Source: Pieris napi (Eukaryota; Arthropoda; Insecta; Lepidoptera; Pieridae). From it: a DNA stretch of 64,000 nucleotides. The notes under the pieces are model-generated. The model did not search any database. It was given only the letters and a program-made list of their open reading frames with translations, and was not told the DNA's origin. Position numbers and translations under genes: made by a program. Position 1 is the first letter of the stretch. The number at the start of each line of letters is the position of its first letter. Below are positions 33,154 to 44,049 of this stretch, piece by piece. Where the stretch lies: positions 940,001 to 1,004,000 of the forward strand of contig NC_062236.1 in NCBI RefSeq assembly GCF_905475465.1, in the 5' to 3' direction.

Positions 33154-33730
33154 AATGTTTCTTGTTTGTTTGGGCTTTTTGCAGATTTAAGTTTCATAAT
33201 GGCATGCCTGATTTCACTTTCTTTGCCTGATACCACTATTACTAACATCTAGTAGTTGATTTTGCAAACTGTACAGTTCTTTGTAGAAATTAGACGCTAT
33301 ACTCAATATATTATCTCTGTTTGTTATTGTTGCATTTGTACGGCTTTTCAGTGTTTGTCCCCATTGTTTTGTATTATTTATCCGTTTGTTTCCTCGTTTA
33401 ACTGATCGCCTTTTATCTATTTCTTCTTCTAATATTTTGAGTTGATAAAATACTTTATTTGATATTTTTTCTTATTTTTCCATGCAGCTGCCTAATACGC
33501 TTTTTTTCAAATTCTGTTCGGTTTATTTTTTAGTTCAGTTCTTTCATTTATCATATCTCTTATTTGTTCAGTTATAATGTAGTCATTTCTCTTTATCCCT
33601 GGTACTGTTGGTAACTTTTCGACACTGGTTTTACTTCGATGTACCTATTATGTTATCATATTGTTCTTGGATATCCTTAGATTTTTCAGTACCAGACCAA
33701 GTGTGCCATCTGCTTGGGTTGTTCTCTTGT
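33154..33730 (-). pseudogene. RTE-like LINE, segment upstream of the reverse transcriptase core
   Basis: The minus strand contains 'KRNDYIITEQIRDMINERTE' and then 'ESEIRHAIMKLKSAKSP'. The second string matches the RTE pattern 'EVxxAIxxLKNxKxPGxDGI' at the start of the reverse transcriptase domain. Frameshifts and stops lie between. The catalytic fingers/palm between this and 30695 are missing, so a deletion accompanies the palindrome. The right end runs into the Penelope-like element near 33730. Confidence 0.6.
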
Positions 33731-35250
33731 TCAACAGTAAATTTAATGTTATTGTGTATTGAAATTAAATGTCCTAGAAATGCAGATATTTTGTCATTGG
33801 GTAGTACTACAAACGTGTCATTGACATATCTCTTGTACAGTCGAGGTTTAACCGGGGCATTAGCCAGAGCTCTCTCCACAAAGTCCTCCATGATGATGTC
33901 AGCGACTATAGGTGACACTGGAGAACCCATGGCTACTCCATCAACCTGCACAGTGCACATAGAACTTTCATCTTTCCACATTAATTATCCTGATGTGAGA
34001 CAGTGCTTTACAATATCTACATAATCTTGTAACATGTTCTGTTGATCCCTAAGTCTTTTTGCAATTATATCTAGGCAGTCATTTAGTGGTAAGTTTGTAA
34101 ATAGTGACTCAATGTCAAAACTCACCATGGTTTCATTGTGAAGTAATTTGAGATCTCTCAATGTTTCCACAACGTGGTAAGAGTCCTTAATATAAGCACT
34201 GCACAGTGTGCCCCCTGAGAGGGGTTAATATTGACACTAAGTGTTTGGCTATTTTGACTTACTATGGGTCTAAAGGGTAAAGGGTTGTGTTTGTGTATTT
34301 TTGGCAATCAATACATTTTTGGAGGTTTTACACAGGCTGTTGTTAAAGATTTAACGTCTAGTGACAGTGTTTCAGACTCATGATTAGTCCGTTGTGTCCG
34401 TAAAGTCCTGGCTAATTTAGCCAGCCTAGCTCCTTTAAGAAGCACCGAAGTCTCCTGGCCACTTCACAGGCTTCACGGAGCAACCTCACAGTTACGAGGA
34501 TTTCTGCACGTTGATTAGCCACAAGCTCGCATTCCAGGACTACGTGGGTGACTGATGCAACCCACGTATCCATAACAACGGTTGCGTTCCCTTTGTCAAC
34601 TCAGAGTACTACTAAATCTTCGTCCGCCTTAAGCTCCGCGAGAGCCTTTGTTTCAGCGAAGGTGACGTTTCTTTTGGCGGTTTGCTTGCTCGAAGTATGC
34701 GCGAGAAATCTTGCCGTATGGTTTCAGCCTCATCCTTTGGTATCGTATTTTTCAATATACATTCTTCTACGTACCCAACAATATCTTCGTGAGGGATTTT
34801 TCGCGGTGCCGTTACAAAATTTAAGCCTTAATTTAATACCTGGATGGTTTGTTTATCCAAATTTTATTTTGACAGATTGATGACATTGACATTTTGACTA
34901 GTATCGGGTGTGTCATTTAAAGTCGCAACGTTTGACAGGTGTCTAATGGTGTTCTGTGCTAGTTTTTCAACCTTTTTTATTTGTATGACTTTGCAGTTAT
35001 GGAATTTGTTGTGAGCCCGAGTGTTTATGCACTGCCTCCAATCTGTTTCCGACAATATCTCACGTAGTTCCTCCGTTTCATTTTGGATTTGAATGTTTAG
35101 TCGTCGATACTCTGTTCTGTGTCCGGCGACAAGTTCAATTAACAATTTTCTACTTGCTGTTTTAAGAATACTGGCGCTCCCAACTATGTCCTTTCTTGGA
35201 GCCAATCGTACACAGTTGTTGTTTTTCAGTTCGGTTTCAGCCAAACAACG
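33731..35250 (-). pseudogene. Penelope-like element, left copy
   Basis: On the minus strand the order is: an N-terminal segment with 'CVRLAPRKDIVG' (35210-35170) and 'KADEDLVVL' with 'ATVVMDTW' (near 34600); 'LPKIHKHN' (near 34290); 'ETMVSFDIESLFTNLPL' (34130-34080); and 'GVAMGSPVSPIVADIIMEDF' (33940-33880) followed by 'KRYVNDTFVV'. These are the reverse transcriptase motifs of Penelope-like elements. The catalytic YVDD reads YVND, and there are several frameshifts and stops. No GIY-YIG endonuclease was found. The N-terminal 0.75 kb belongs to the inverted repeat whose other arm ends at 43055. Confidence 0.75.
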
Positions 35251-37690
35251 TCTTGATAATCCTTGACTTTAAAACCAAAGAAAAGGCGTGCTTCTACGTC
35301 TTCTTTGCCAACGGCCTCGAAATCAAATGCTTTGAATATCAATATAGAAAATTTACCCAACTTTACATTAACCACATCAATACCAACAACAACAAAAGTT
35401 ACTACTATGTCACAATCTGCAAGTAATATTGAAGAATTGCAGACTGAAAACACCAGTTTTCAATTTACTAATCCTGCGGAAACTGCTAATGCACTAAGTA
35501 ATAATACTGAAAATGAGACAGTAATAGACACAAACATGTCAAATGATGATGATGCGTGTAAAAATGCACCATCCACCGTAATGTCAACTGAATGTCATAG
35601 TTATGAAGAAGAAAACAGTACTGAAGATCCTTGTGTACCAATAACAACAAATGCATCACAATGGACATGTGAATATTGCTGAGTTAAAAATGATATGAGT
35701 ACTAGTAAATGTGTATGTTGTGGTGGAAAAAGCCCCTAAACAAAAGCAATAATAATAAAACTTCTAAGCCAGCTGAGACAAACCCCCTTAGCTTACCTAT
35801 TAATCACGATCCTTTATTAACTAATAATAATACATATGTAAAAAGTAAAGAAGAAACGTGGGAATGTCCTGTTGCCTCCTAAAAAATGAGAAGAAGAACA
35901 CTAAATGTATTTGCTGTGAAGCTACAAAACTAGGTGCTGAAAAATCAGCGACATTAAATAGTAAACAAGCAGGAGTTTCAAAAAGTCAAGATAAAAACTG
36001 GTAATGCAATGTTTGTCTAGTAAGAAATAATAAACGTAACAGCCAATGCGTGTGCTGTGACGTTAAGAAACCAGGAACTAAGAAATCAGAAATAACATTT
36101 AATTTTTGTTTGCCTGTAACTACACAATTTAAGTTTGGAATTAATTTAGATAACACAAACCATGACCCTACTAAAGAAATTGTAAAAGAAGTCACAGAAA
36201 CAAACAACAATGAGCCCCCAGAACAATTTTAATTTGGGCTACCTCCCATTAATTCAGTAGCCGACGGTTTAGCCAACAATTTAGAAGAATCTAATGAAAG
36301 TACTTCTCATAAATCTCCTCAGATAGAACAAAGGACCATAATTTTGGAAAAAAAGAAAGAGTTGAAGATCAACAAATGTTGTTTGTATTGAAGTCACCAG
36401 TCTCCCTAGACACTACATACGACCTACAAACAGTAGCAGAAGCAAGTCGAAAAGAAGGTTCTACCAAATCACCAACAGCTTTGCCCAATGCTGGACAGGA
36501 GCAAAACTCTGCTAATTTGAATGTGCTATCACCGATAGTGGAAGTCATTAATGAATGTTCGAACCCAAGTACTAACACAAAAAATTTATCTGCTCCTCAA
36601 AATAACACTTTACAGCAGAATGAATCAAGTAATTCTGGAACTTCAGGGCCTCCTTCCGTTATTTCAGTACCAGAGAATCATTTGTAAGAGAGAACTTTGA
36701 ATTCATTTCCACCTTAATCTACTTCAACTCCAATGTTTATACCTATTTGGTTCAAGTACTAATCAGAATACAATTAATATAGGTTCCACGAATACGACGA
36801 ATTTGGAAATAACAAAATTTATTCAACAAATCTTTTTAATTTCGGAGTTCTTCCAGTCAAATTTGAATCGCCGAAAATCGATTCGCAGGATAACATAAAT
36901 TCTGCAGCGGACACAATAAATGGGAACATTATATTGAGTGGTAATGGTACTAACACATTTCAACACAGCAACAAAGGATCTAATTTATTAAACACAAATA
37001 ACTCTGTAAGTCAGTTTATTAGCGTAAGCGGACTATTCTGAGCTCAACCACAAAACAGTAGTTGGCCTCCTTCTACAAATTTATTTTCAGCACCGCAAAG
37101 TCTCCCTACAAATTAATGAAATCAGGCATCGCATCTATTTACCTTTGGCCATTTAATACTACTCCAATTAACAACGTACCAACATTTCGTAACAACGCTC
37201 AGATACCGTCACCAGCATTTGGTATGCTTTCTCTTAATGCCAATAATGCATTCTGGGTTTCTACGCCAAATTTTGAAAATCAAGCAAAAGCAATAAACAG
37301 CATCAATGGTACACCAAGAGCGGCAGGAGGGCTTTTCGGACAACAATCTTAGAATTTTACAGAAAACAGCTCATTATTTGTCGAAATATCCCATCAGATG
37401 GGACTTCAGCAGGGCTTCAATTTTTCTGCTGGTCAAAATTCTACTCCTAACGATAAGTCAGTTTATTTGCGTCCAAAGCAAGCCTAAACCAACAGGCGGA
37501 CTAGTCGGAACTCAACCACGAAAAGAAAACAGAAGTTGGCCTCCTTCTACAAATTTATTTTTAGCACCGCAAATACATTCGTCCAATAATGCATTTGTCA
37601 TATGCAATAATTGTACCTACAGCACAGCCAACGGAAATTTTAAAATTATCACCTATATATTTCATCTAAACTATAACGCATAATTTTGAA
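35251..37690 (+). pseudogene. FG-nucleoporin (Nup153-like) pseudogene, left copy
   Basis: It runs head-to-head with the Penelope-like element. 35263-35682 encodes a Ser/Thr/Asn-rich segment ending at the first zinc finger 'QWTCEYC', which is cut by TGA. Two further RanBP2-type fingers follow near 35860 (frameshifted) and 36000 (the Trp codon is followed by TAA). FG-type segments follow, such as 'GLFGQQS' near 37330. Four-cysteine fingers followed by FG repeats define the Nup153/RanBP2 class of nuclear pore proteins. No introns interrupt the homology with the right copy, which suggests a processed copy. Many stops and frameshifts make it non-functional. Homology to the right copy ends near 37450. 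Confidence 0.7.
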
Positions 37691-37699
37691 TAGTTATAA

Positions 37700-38340
37700 C
37701 TATCGTTACGAAAATCAAGCCTGTTTACTCAAAAAGTAGCTTTTGGTTCAAAAAGGTTTGACAAAAGTACTGTCCATCCCTAGTCTAGATCGAAGTGGAC
37801 TATGTACGGAAAGATCAAACGGCTGTGATCCTTGCCTATACCATTCTCAATTTATAAGTGAAATATTTCGAGTCAACCGTATCAGAAAAGTAGACAAGGA
37901 CCCATGACGATATAAAACTGAACTTGATGATTGGGCACGTAATTTAGGATCAAATAATTTTGAATCAGAGAAAGTGGCAAAATAGTGTAGTAGGCCCCGC
38001 TTGGACTGAAATTAAAGAACATCCACATCAGTACGAACCAGCTTGCAAAAATGTGGGTATACCATCGTTGACAAAGAAATTATTGAGCAGAAGTCAAAGA
38101 AAATTGGTTCCCTATGGGGGCCTTATGACCTTTTTACCGGTAAACGAGATGGTACAACTATCAAAAATCATTTTAATACATCACTAAGGTGCGAAACGGC
38201 GACATGGCCGCTAGCCTTAAAGGGTTGGTTGGAAACGTACAAAAAATCACACTTTGGTACAATGAACAAAATTTATCGAAGTCTTCCTTATAGAGATCGA
38301 AATGCACTTGTTGATATATCGATGTGAAAGACCGGAAGAG
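37700..38340 (+). pseudogene. unidentified degenerate coding region
   Basis: Several frames joined by stops and shifts read like real protein: 'RFDKSTVHP' (near 37760), 'WARNLGSNNFESEKVAK' (37932-37980), 'KEHPHQYEPACKN' (38010-38050), then 'GYTIVDKEIIEQKSKKIGSL', 'WGPYDLFTGKRDGTT' and a C-terminus to 38327. It lies next to the nucleoporin pseudogene, but outside the inverted repeat and absent from the right side. It may be a different gene's retrocopy, possibly of a cilia or sperm-tail repeat protein, but I do not recognise it with confidence. Confidence 0.45.
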
Positions 38341-38455
38341 CCAGGACCAGCTCATTTAAACAGATAAAACTAAGGTTTACAAAAAAAACCAAATATGCCT
38401 TTAATAGTAGCAGTAGGGGTACAAAAGAGTCATCGTTTGGCCTGGCGTAAGTAGA

Positions 38456-39449
38456 TCTATCTATATATATATATAAGAAAAATGGTCTTCGTTTGAGGCT
38501 CCTTCACGCCTAAACCACTGATCGTATCGACATGAAACTACTACCATTCGATGCGATGATGATGCGATGATTCGATGCCTAGATGGTTTATGCCTATATA
38601 TTTTTTAAATTCCAACGTTCCTTCATTTTTTTATTGCTGTTTTACTTTTATGAAAATTTATACATACGGACTTCACCGCGAAAACATTCGGGGAGGCTTC
38701 CTAGAACCTCAAAACGTCAACATCTGTTAAAAACTTGATTTTCGAAAATTTTCAATTTTCTTAGCGGGAAGTTAAAAAGAAGAATAATAGTATAAGATCC
38801 CGCTATACAACGACCTTCACCGAGATGCTTATTTAATGAAACTTATTTTATATATAATTTAATATGTCAATAAATATAATACATATGGGTTGCCTAGCAA
38901 ATTTCAGTCCAGAGTATATTTATTTATATTTAAAAAAAAAAAATTGTTTTTAATTTGCATGTAGTAAATTTTTTGAACTTTTTTCAATCAATATTTTTAA
39001 TCAGGGTAGTATTATATATGTATCACTATAACCTTCTTTTATACTAAAGATGTATATATACTTTACTGTCACATAAAAAATATACACATAAATAATTAAT
39101 TGATTAAAAACAACCTAACGTTTGCATATTCTATGGGCTTCATACTTTCGATTGGTATAGAATTTATCCAATAATCATACCGGTGAAATGTTTAAAAAAA
39201 TATTTTTTTTTTAAATTAATTAAACATACTCTGGACTGAAATTTGCTAGGCAACCCATATGGATTATATTTATTGACATATTAAATTATATATAAAATAA
39301 GTTTCATTAAATAAGCATCTCGGTGAAGGTCGTTGTATAGCGGGATCTTAGACCATAATAAAAATATGAAAAAATAATAATAATGAAACATAAAATTTTA
39401 TTTATTTCCTATTTTAATTCGACCAGCGAAGCGGGCGGGAAACGGCTAG
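38456..39449 (+). mobile_element. Helitron with nested palindromic insert
   Basis: The 5' end TCTATCTATATATATATATA follows host A, and the 3' end GGCGGGAAACGG-CTAG precedes host T, as in Helitrons. The segment just before the end (GCGAAGCGGGCGG) is common in lepidopteran copies. 38793-39350 is a separate inserted palindrome. No Rep/helicase is encoded. The element lies in the spacer of the large inverted repeat. Confidence 0.75.
38793..39350. mobile_element. palindromic element nested in the Helitron
   Basis: The ends TAAGATCCCGCTATACAACG (38793) and its reverse complement (ending 39350) open arms of about 145 bp with about one mismatch, up to near 38938 and 39205. The interior is AT-rich and non-coding. 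A MITE or foldback element; the target duplication is not clear. Confidence 0.75.
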
Positions 39450-40093
39450 TATACTATAAAAGACGATAGTTGCGAAATATTTTAAACATAATATATTCCT
39501 GAGTCGTCAAGAAAGGACTAATGGAGCTATTTTACCCCAACCTATGAAATCATTTTAATTTTTTTACACGTAAAATTTCATCATATTCTTATTAAATAGC
39601 GGTATAGAAATATTAAACTCACATTTTCTTAACATCCCAATTTGAGCAAATTCATACCAAGATTTACTCTTGAGTATAATCTTAAAACGCAAAAATTTAA
39701 TTTTTATATTACTAATAATTTATTGTTGATACATTTTTATGATAAAATACTAAGCGATACAATTGGTGGCCTTGAAACTGCAATTAATATATATCCTTAT
39801 TATAAACTGTTTGTTCAAACAATTAATTCCAGTTTTCACTTGTACGCGCTAGGCTTGAATCAAATCATTTTAGTTGTAATGAATTTGTACTTTTTTTACA
39901 TAGCGACATCTACTTATTTAATTCTCCGTCGATTATGTTTACCATGAAGACAGATAAAATTATTCGTTATATGTATTGTTTTAATGTTGGGAACAATTTC
40001 AAAATTACACCAATTGAAAATGACTATGTACATAATTTTATTGCTAATAATATTAATCGAAACAATACCGTACCTGAGAGAAGTTGAATACGT
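39450..40093. other. spacer remainder, no gene recognised
   Basis: AT-rich sequence between the Helitron and the right arm of the large inverted repeat. The 101-codon frame at 39642-39947 is rich in Ile, Leu, Tyr and Phe as expected from AT-rich DNA and shows no domain. Confidence 0.4.
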
Positions 40094-42295
40094 AAGGAGT
40101 ACAATTTTGACCAGCAGAAAAATTAAAGCCCTGCTGAAGTCCCATCTGATGGGACATTTCGACAAATAATAAGCTGTTTTCTGTAAAATTCTAAGATTGT
40201 TGTCCGAAAAGCCCTCCTGCCGCTCTTGGTGTACCATTGATGCTGTTTATTGATTTTGCTTGATTTTCAAAATTTGGCGTAGAAACCCAGAATGCATTAT
40301 TGGCATTAAGAGAAAGCATACCAAACGCTGGTGACGGTATCTGAGCGTTGTTACGAAATGTTGGTACGTTGTTAATTGGAGTAGTATTAAATGGCCAAAG
40401 GTAAATAGATGCGATGCCTGATTTCATTAATTTGTAGGGAGACTGCGGTGCTGAAAATAAATTAGTAGAAGGAGGCCAACTACTGTTTTGTGGTTGAGCT
40501 CAGAATAGTCCGCTGATGCTAATAAACTGACTTACAGAGTTATCTGTGTTTTATAAATTAGATCCTTTGTTGCTGTGTTGAAATGTGTTAGTATCATTAC
40601 CACTCAGTATAATGTTCCCATTCACTGTGTCCACTGCAGAATTTATGTTATCATGCGAATCGATTTTCGGCGATTCAAATTTGTTTGGAAGAACTCCGAA
40701 ATTTAAAAGATTTGTTGAATTAATTTTGTTATTTCCAAATTTAAATTTATCGTATTCGTGGAACCAATATTAATTGTATTCTGATTAATACTTGATCCAA
40801 ATAGGTATAAACATTGGAGTTGAAGTAGATTGAGGTGGAAATGAATTCAAAGTTTTCTCTAACAAATGATTCTCTGGTACTGAAATAACGGAAGGAGGCC
40901 CGAAGTTCCAGCATTACTTGATTCATTCTGCTGTAAAGTGTTATTTTGAGGAGCAGATAAATTATTTGTGTTAGTACTTGGGTTCGAACATTCATTAATG
41001 ACTTCTACTATCGGTGATAGCACATTCAAATTAGCAGAGTTTCGCTCCTGTCCAGCATTGGGCAAAGCTGTTGGTGACTTGGTAGAACCTTCTTTTCGGC
41101 TTGGTTCTGCTACTGTTTTTAGGTCATATGTAGTGTCTAGGGGTACTGGTGACTTCAATACAAACAACACTTGTTGATCTTCAACTCTTTCTTTTTCCAA
41201 AATTATGGTCCTTTGTTCTATCTGAGGAGATTTATTAAAAGTACTTTCATTAGATTCGTCTAAATTGTTGCCAAAACCGTCAGCTACTGAATTAATGGGA
41301 GGTAGCTCAAATTAAAATTGTTTTGGGGGCTCATTGTTGTTTGTTTCTGTGACTTCTTTTACAATTTCTTTAGTAGGGTCATGGTTTGTGTTATCTAAAT
41401 TAATTCCAAACTTAAATTTTGTAGTTACAGGCAAACAAAAATTTAACGTTATTTCTGATTTCTTAGTCCCTGGTTTCTCAACTTCACAGCACACGCATTC
41501 GCTATTACGTTTATTATTTCTTACTAGGCAAACATTGCATTCCCAGTTTTTATCTTGACTTTTTGAGACTCCTGCTTGTTTACTATTTAATGTCGCTGAT
41601 TTTTCAGCACCTAGTTTTGTAGCTTCACAGCAAATACATTTAGTGTTCTTCTTCTCATTTTTTAGGAGGCCAACAGGACATTCCCACGTTTCTTCTTTAC
41701 TTTTTACATATGTTATATTATTAGTTAATAAAGGATCATGATTAATAGGTAAGCTAAGGGGGTTTGTCTCAGCTGGCTTAGAAGTTTTATTATTATCGCT
41801 TTTGTTTAGGGGCTTTTTTCCACCACAACATACACATTTACTAGTACTCATATCATTTTTAAGCCAGGAATATTCACATGTCCATTGTAATGAATTTGTT
41901 GTTTTTGGTACACAAGGATCTTCAGTACTGTTTTCTTCTTCATAACTACGACATTCAGTTGACATTACGGTGGATGGTGCATTTTTACACGCATCATCAT
42001 CATTTGACATGCTTGTGTCTATTACTGTCTCATTTTAGTATTATTACTTGGTGCGTTAGCAGTTTCCGCATGGTTAGTAAATTGAAAACTAGTGTTTTCA
42101 GTCTGCAATTCTTCAATATTATTTGCAGATTGTGACATAGTAGTAACTTTTGTTGTCGTTGGTGTTGATGTAATTAATGTAAAGTTGGGTAAATTTTCTA
42201 TATTGATTTTCAAAGCATTTGATGTCGAGGGCGTTGGCAAAGACGACGTAGAAGCACGCCTTTTCTTTGGTTTTAAAGTCGGATTATCAAGATGT
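40094..42295 (-). pseudogene. FG-nucleoporin (Nup153-like) pseudogene, right copy
   Basis: This is the inverted counterpart of 35251-37450. The minus-strand frame at 42010-41312 (232 codons) contains three RanBP2-type zinc fingers. Finger 1 'WTCEYSWLKNDMSTSKCVCC' has lost its second cysteine (Ser). Finger 2 'WECPVGLLKN' has Gly in the same place. Finger 3 'WECNVCLVRNNKRNSECVCC' keeps all four cysteines. Downstream frames (41200-40859, 40427-40191) carry Ser/Asn/Pro-rich and FG-type sequence. It is better preserved than the left copy but shares a stop after 'PPKQF' and another before 'AQPQNSSW' with it. Confidence 0.7.
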
Positions 42296-43310
42296 TGTTT
42301 GGCTGAAACCGAACTGAAAAACAACAACTGTGTACGATTGGCTCCAAGAAAGGACATAGTTGGGGGCGCCAGTATTCTTGAAACATCTAGTAGAAAATTG
42401 TTAATTAAACTTGTCGCCGGACACAGAACAGAGTATCAACGACTAAACATTCAAATACAAAGTGAAACAGAGGAACTGCGTGAGATATTGGCGGAAACAG
42501 ATTGGAGGCAGTGCATAAACACTCGGGCTCACAACTAACTCCATAACTGCAAAGTCATACAAATAAAAAAGTTTGAAAAACTAGCACAGAACACCAATAG
42601 ACACCTGTCAAACGTCGCAACTTTAAATGACACACCCGATACTAGTCAAAATGTCATTGTCATCAATCTGTCAAAACAAAACTTGGATAAACAAACCATC
42701 GAGGTATTAAATAAAGGCTTAACTTTGCAACGGCACCGCGAAAATCCCTCACGAAGATATTGTTGGTTACGTAGAGGAATGTATATTGAAAAATACGATA
42801 CCGAAGGATGAGGCTGAAACCATACGGCAAGACTTTTCGCGCATATTGCGAGCAAGCAAACCGCCAAAAAGAAACCTCACCTTCGCTGAAACTAAGGCTC
42901 TCGCGAAGCTAAAGGCGGACGAAGATTTGGTAGTACTCCGAGCTGACAAAGGGAGCGCAACCGTTGTTATGGATACGTGGGTTGAATTAGTCACCCACGT
43001 AGTCCTGGAATGCGAGGTTGTGGCTAATCAACGTGCAGAAATCGAGAAATCCTCGAAGCCCAACGTCTTTGTGTTGCTGCCCACCTCGAGGAGGAACTAC
43101 AACATGTCAAACAGGTGCTACACCGAAACAAGCTGCGCATCCCCCGGCTGCATCACCGAAACAAAAACAAGACACAAACAGTTCCCCGCCAGCCAGCCTA
43201 CCTGCCATATGTAAAGGAAGTTACAGATAGAATTAGCTGGATCCTAAAACGAGCTTCTATTAATACAATTTCAAGCCACACAAGAAGATTTTACAATTCC
43301 TAAGTACTTG
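42296..43310 (+). pseudogene. Penelope-like element, right copy
   Basis: 42296-42538 encodes the N-terminal segment ('CVRLAPRKDIVGG', 'GHRTEYQRLNIQ'). 42786-43020 encodes 'IPKDEAETIRQDFSRILRAS', 'KADEDLVVLRADKGSATVVM' and 'DTW'. The frame at 43115-43303 encodes 'QPAYLPYVKEVTDRISWILK', a segment that follows the reverse transcriptase in related elements. The reverse transcriptase core present in the left copy is deleted here, and no GIY-YIG domain is seen. Homology to the left copy stops at about 43055. It abuts the Bel/Pao element. Confidence 0.7.
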
Positions 43311-43367
43311 TGAAAGAAAAATGGCATGGAACCAGTTAGTGAAACGCTATAATAATAAACGGTTAAA

Positions 43368-43643
43368 TTGCTATGCAATTTTAAGAACATTATTTTCACA
43401 GAAGGTTATATATACAGAGACATTGAGTTCAATCAAACAATTGGTAGACACTACGTCGGTATGCCCAAAAACATTGAAAATCTCGGTGTGAAAACCGACA
43501 CTTGGGATATGATTATTAACTATTTAGTAATATCAGAGATGGACCATGAATCAATAAAGAGATGGGAACAACAACTTAGTTTGAGTAATACCGAATTACC
43601 TACGTGGACAGAACTGCGGGATTTTCTAGAAGCTAGATTTTGA
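43368..43643 (+). pseudogene. Bel/Pao gag fragment
   Basis: The frame contains 'VKTDTWDMIINYLVISEMDH', then 'KRWEQQLSLSNTELPTWTEL' and 'LRDFLEARF'. This is the 'LD..T...WE......PTW..L..FL..R' pattern of the gag domain in Bel/Pao elements. It ends at a TGA where the family continues. Confidence 0.7.
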
Positions 43644-43748
43644 GCGTTAGAAATGATAGACAGTCACAGAGTAAAATTACCATACCCTAAGCTTGTTGCT
43701 ACACCTATTGCTAAACCTAAGTCCTTTCATTCAGGTATACACTAGGAT

Positions 43749-44033
43749 GTGAAAAAACTGGAAGTCAAATGTGTGTTATGCAGTGGTAAACACTACATCT
43801 ATTATTGTAAAGAGTTCGTAGACATGTCTACAAAAGAAAAGCTAGAGTTCGTCCAGCAGAATAAATTATGTTTTAATTGTCTTACCCCGTCACATTCAGT
43901 AATCAGATGTCGTCAGCCAACGAGTTGCAGAAAATATGGGCGTCGTCATCATTCATTGCTACACTACGAGAGAGATCGATCGGTGACTACGAGAGAAGGA
44001 GAATCCACATCGATAGGTACTATGACTGAATAA
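43749..44033 (+). pseudogene. Bel/Pao gag zinc-knuckle region
   Basis: This contains 'CVLCSGKHYIYYCKEF', then 'KLCFNCLTPSHSVIRCRQPT' and 'KYGRRHHSLLH'. It is the cysteine/histidine-rich end of Bel/Pao gag, here with the expected Cys in 'CRKCG' changed to Tyr. Confidence 0.75.
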
Positions 44034-44049
44034 ACTAAAGGTAAGCTTA

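Noticed and set aside
33608..34024. 138-codon plus-strand open frame
   Set aside because: It is antisense to the Penelope-like reverse transcriptase (GVAMGSP motif on the minus strand).
39642..39947. 101-codon membrane-like open frame
   Set aside because: The hydrophobic composition follows from AT-rich sequence. There is no domain, no splice context and no repeat in other copies.
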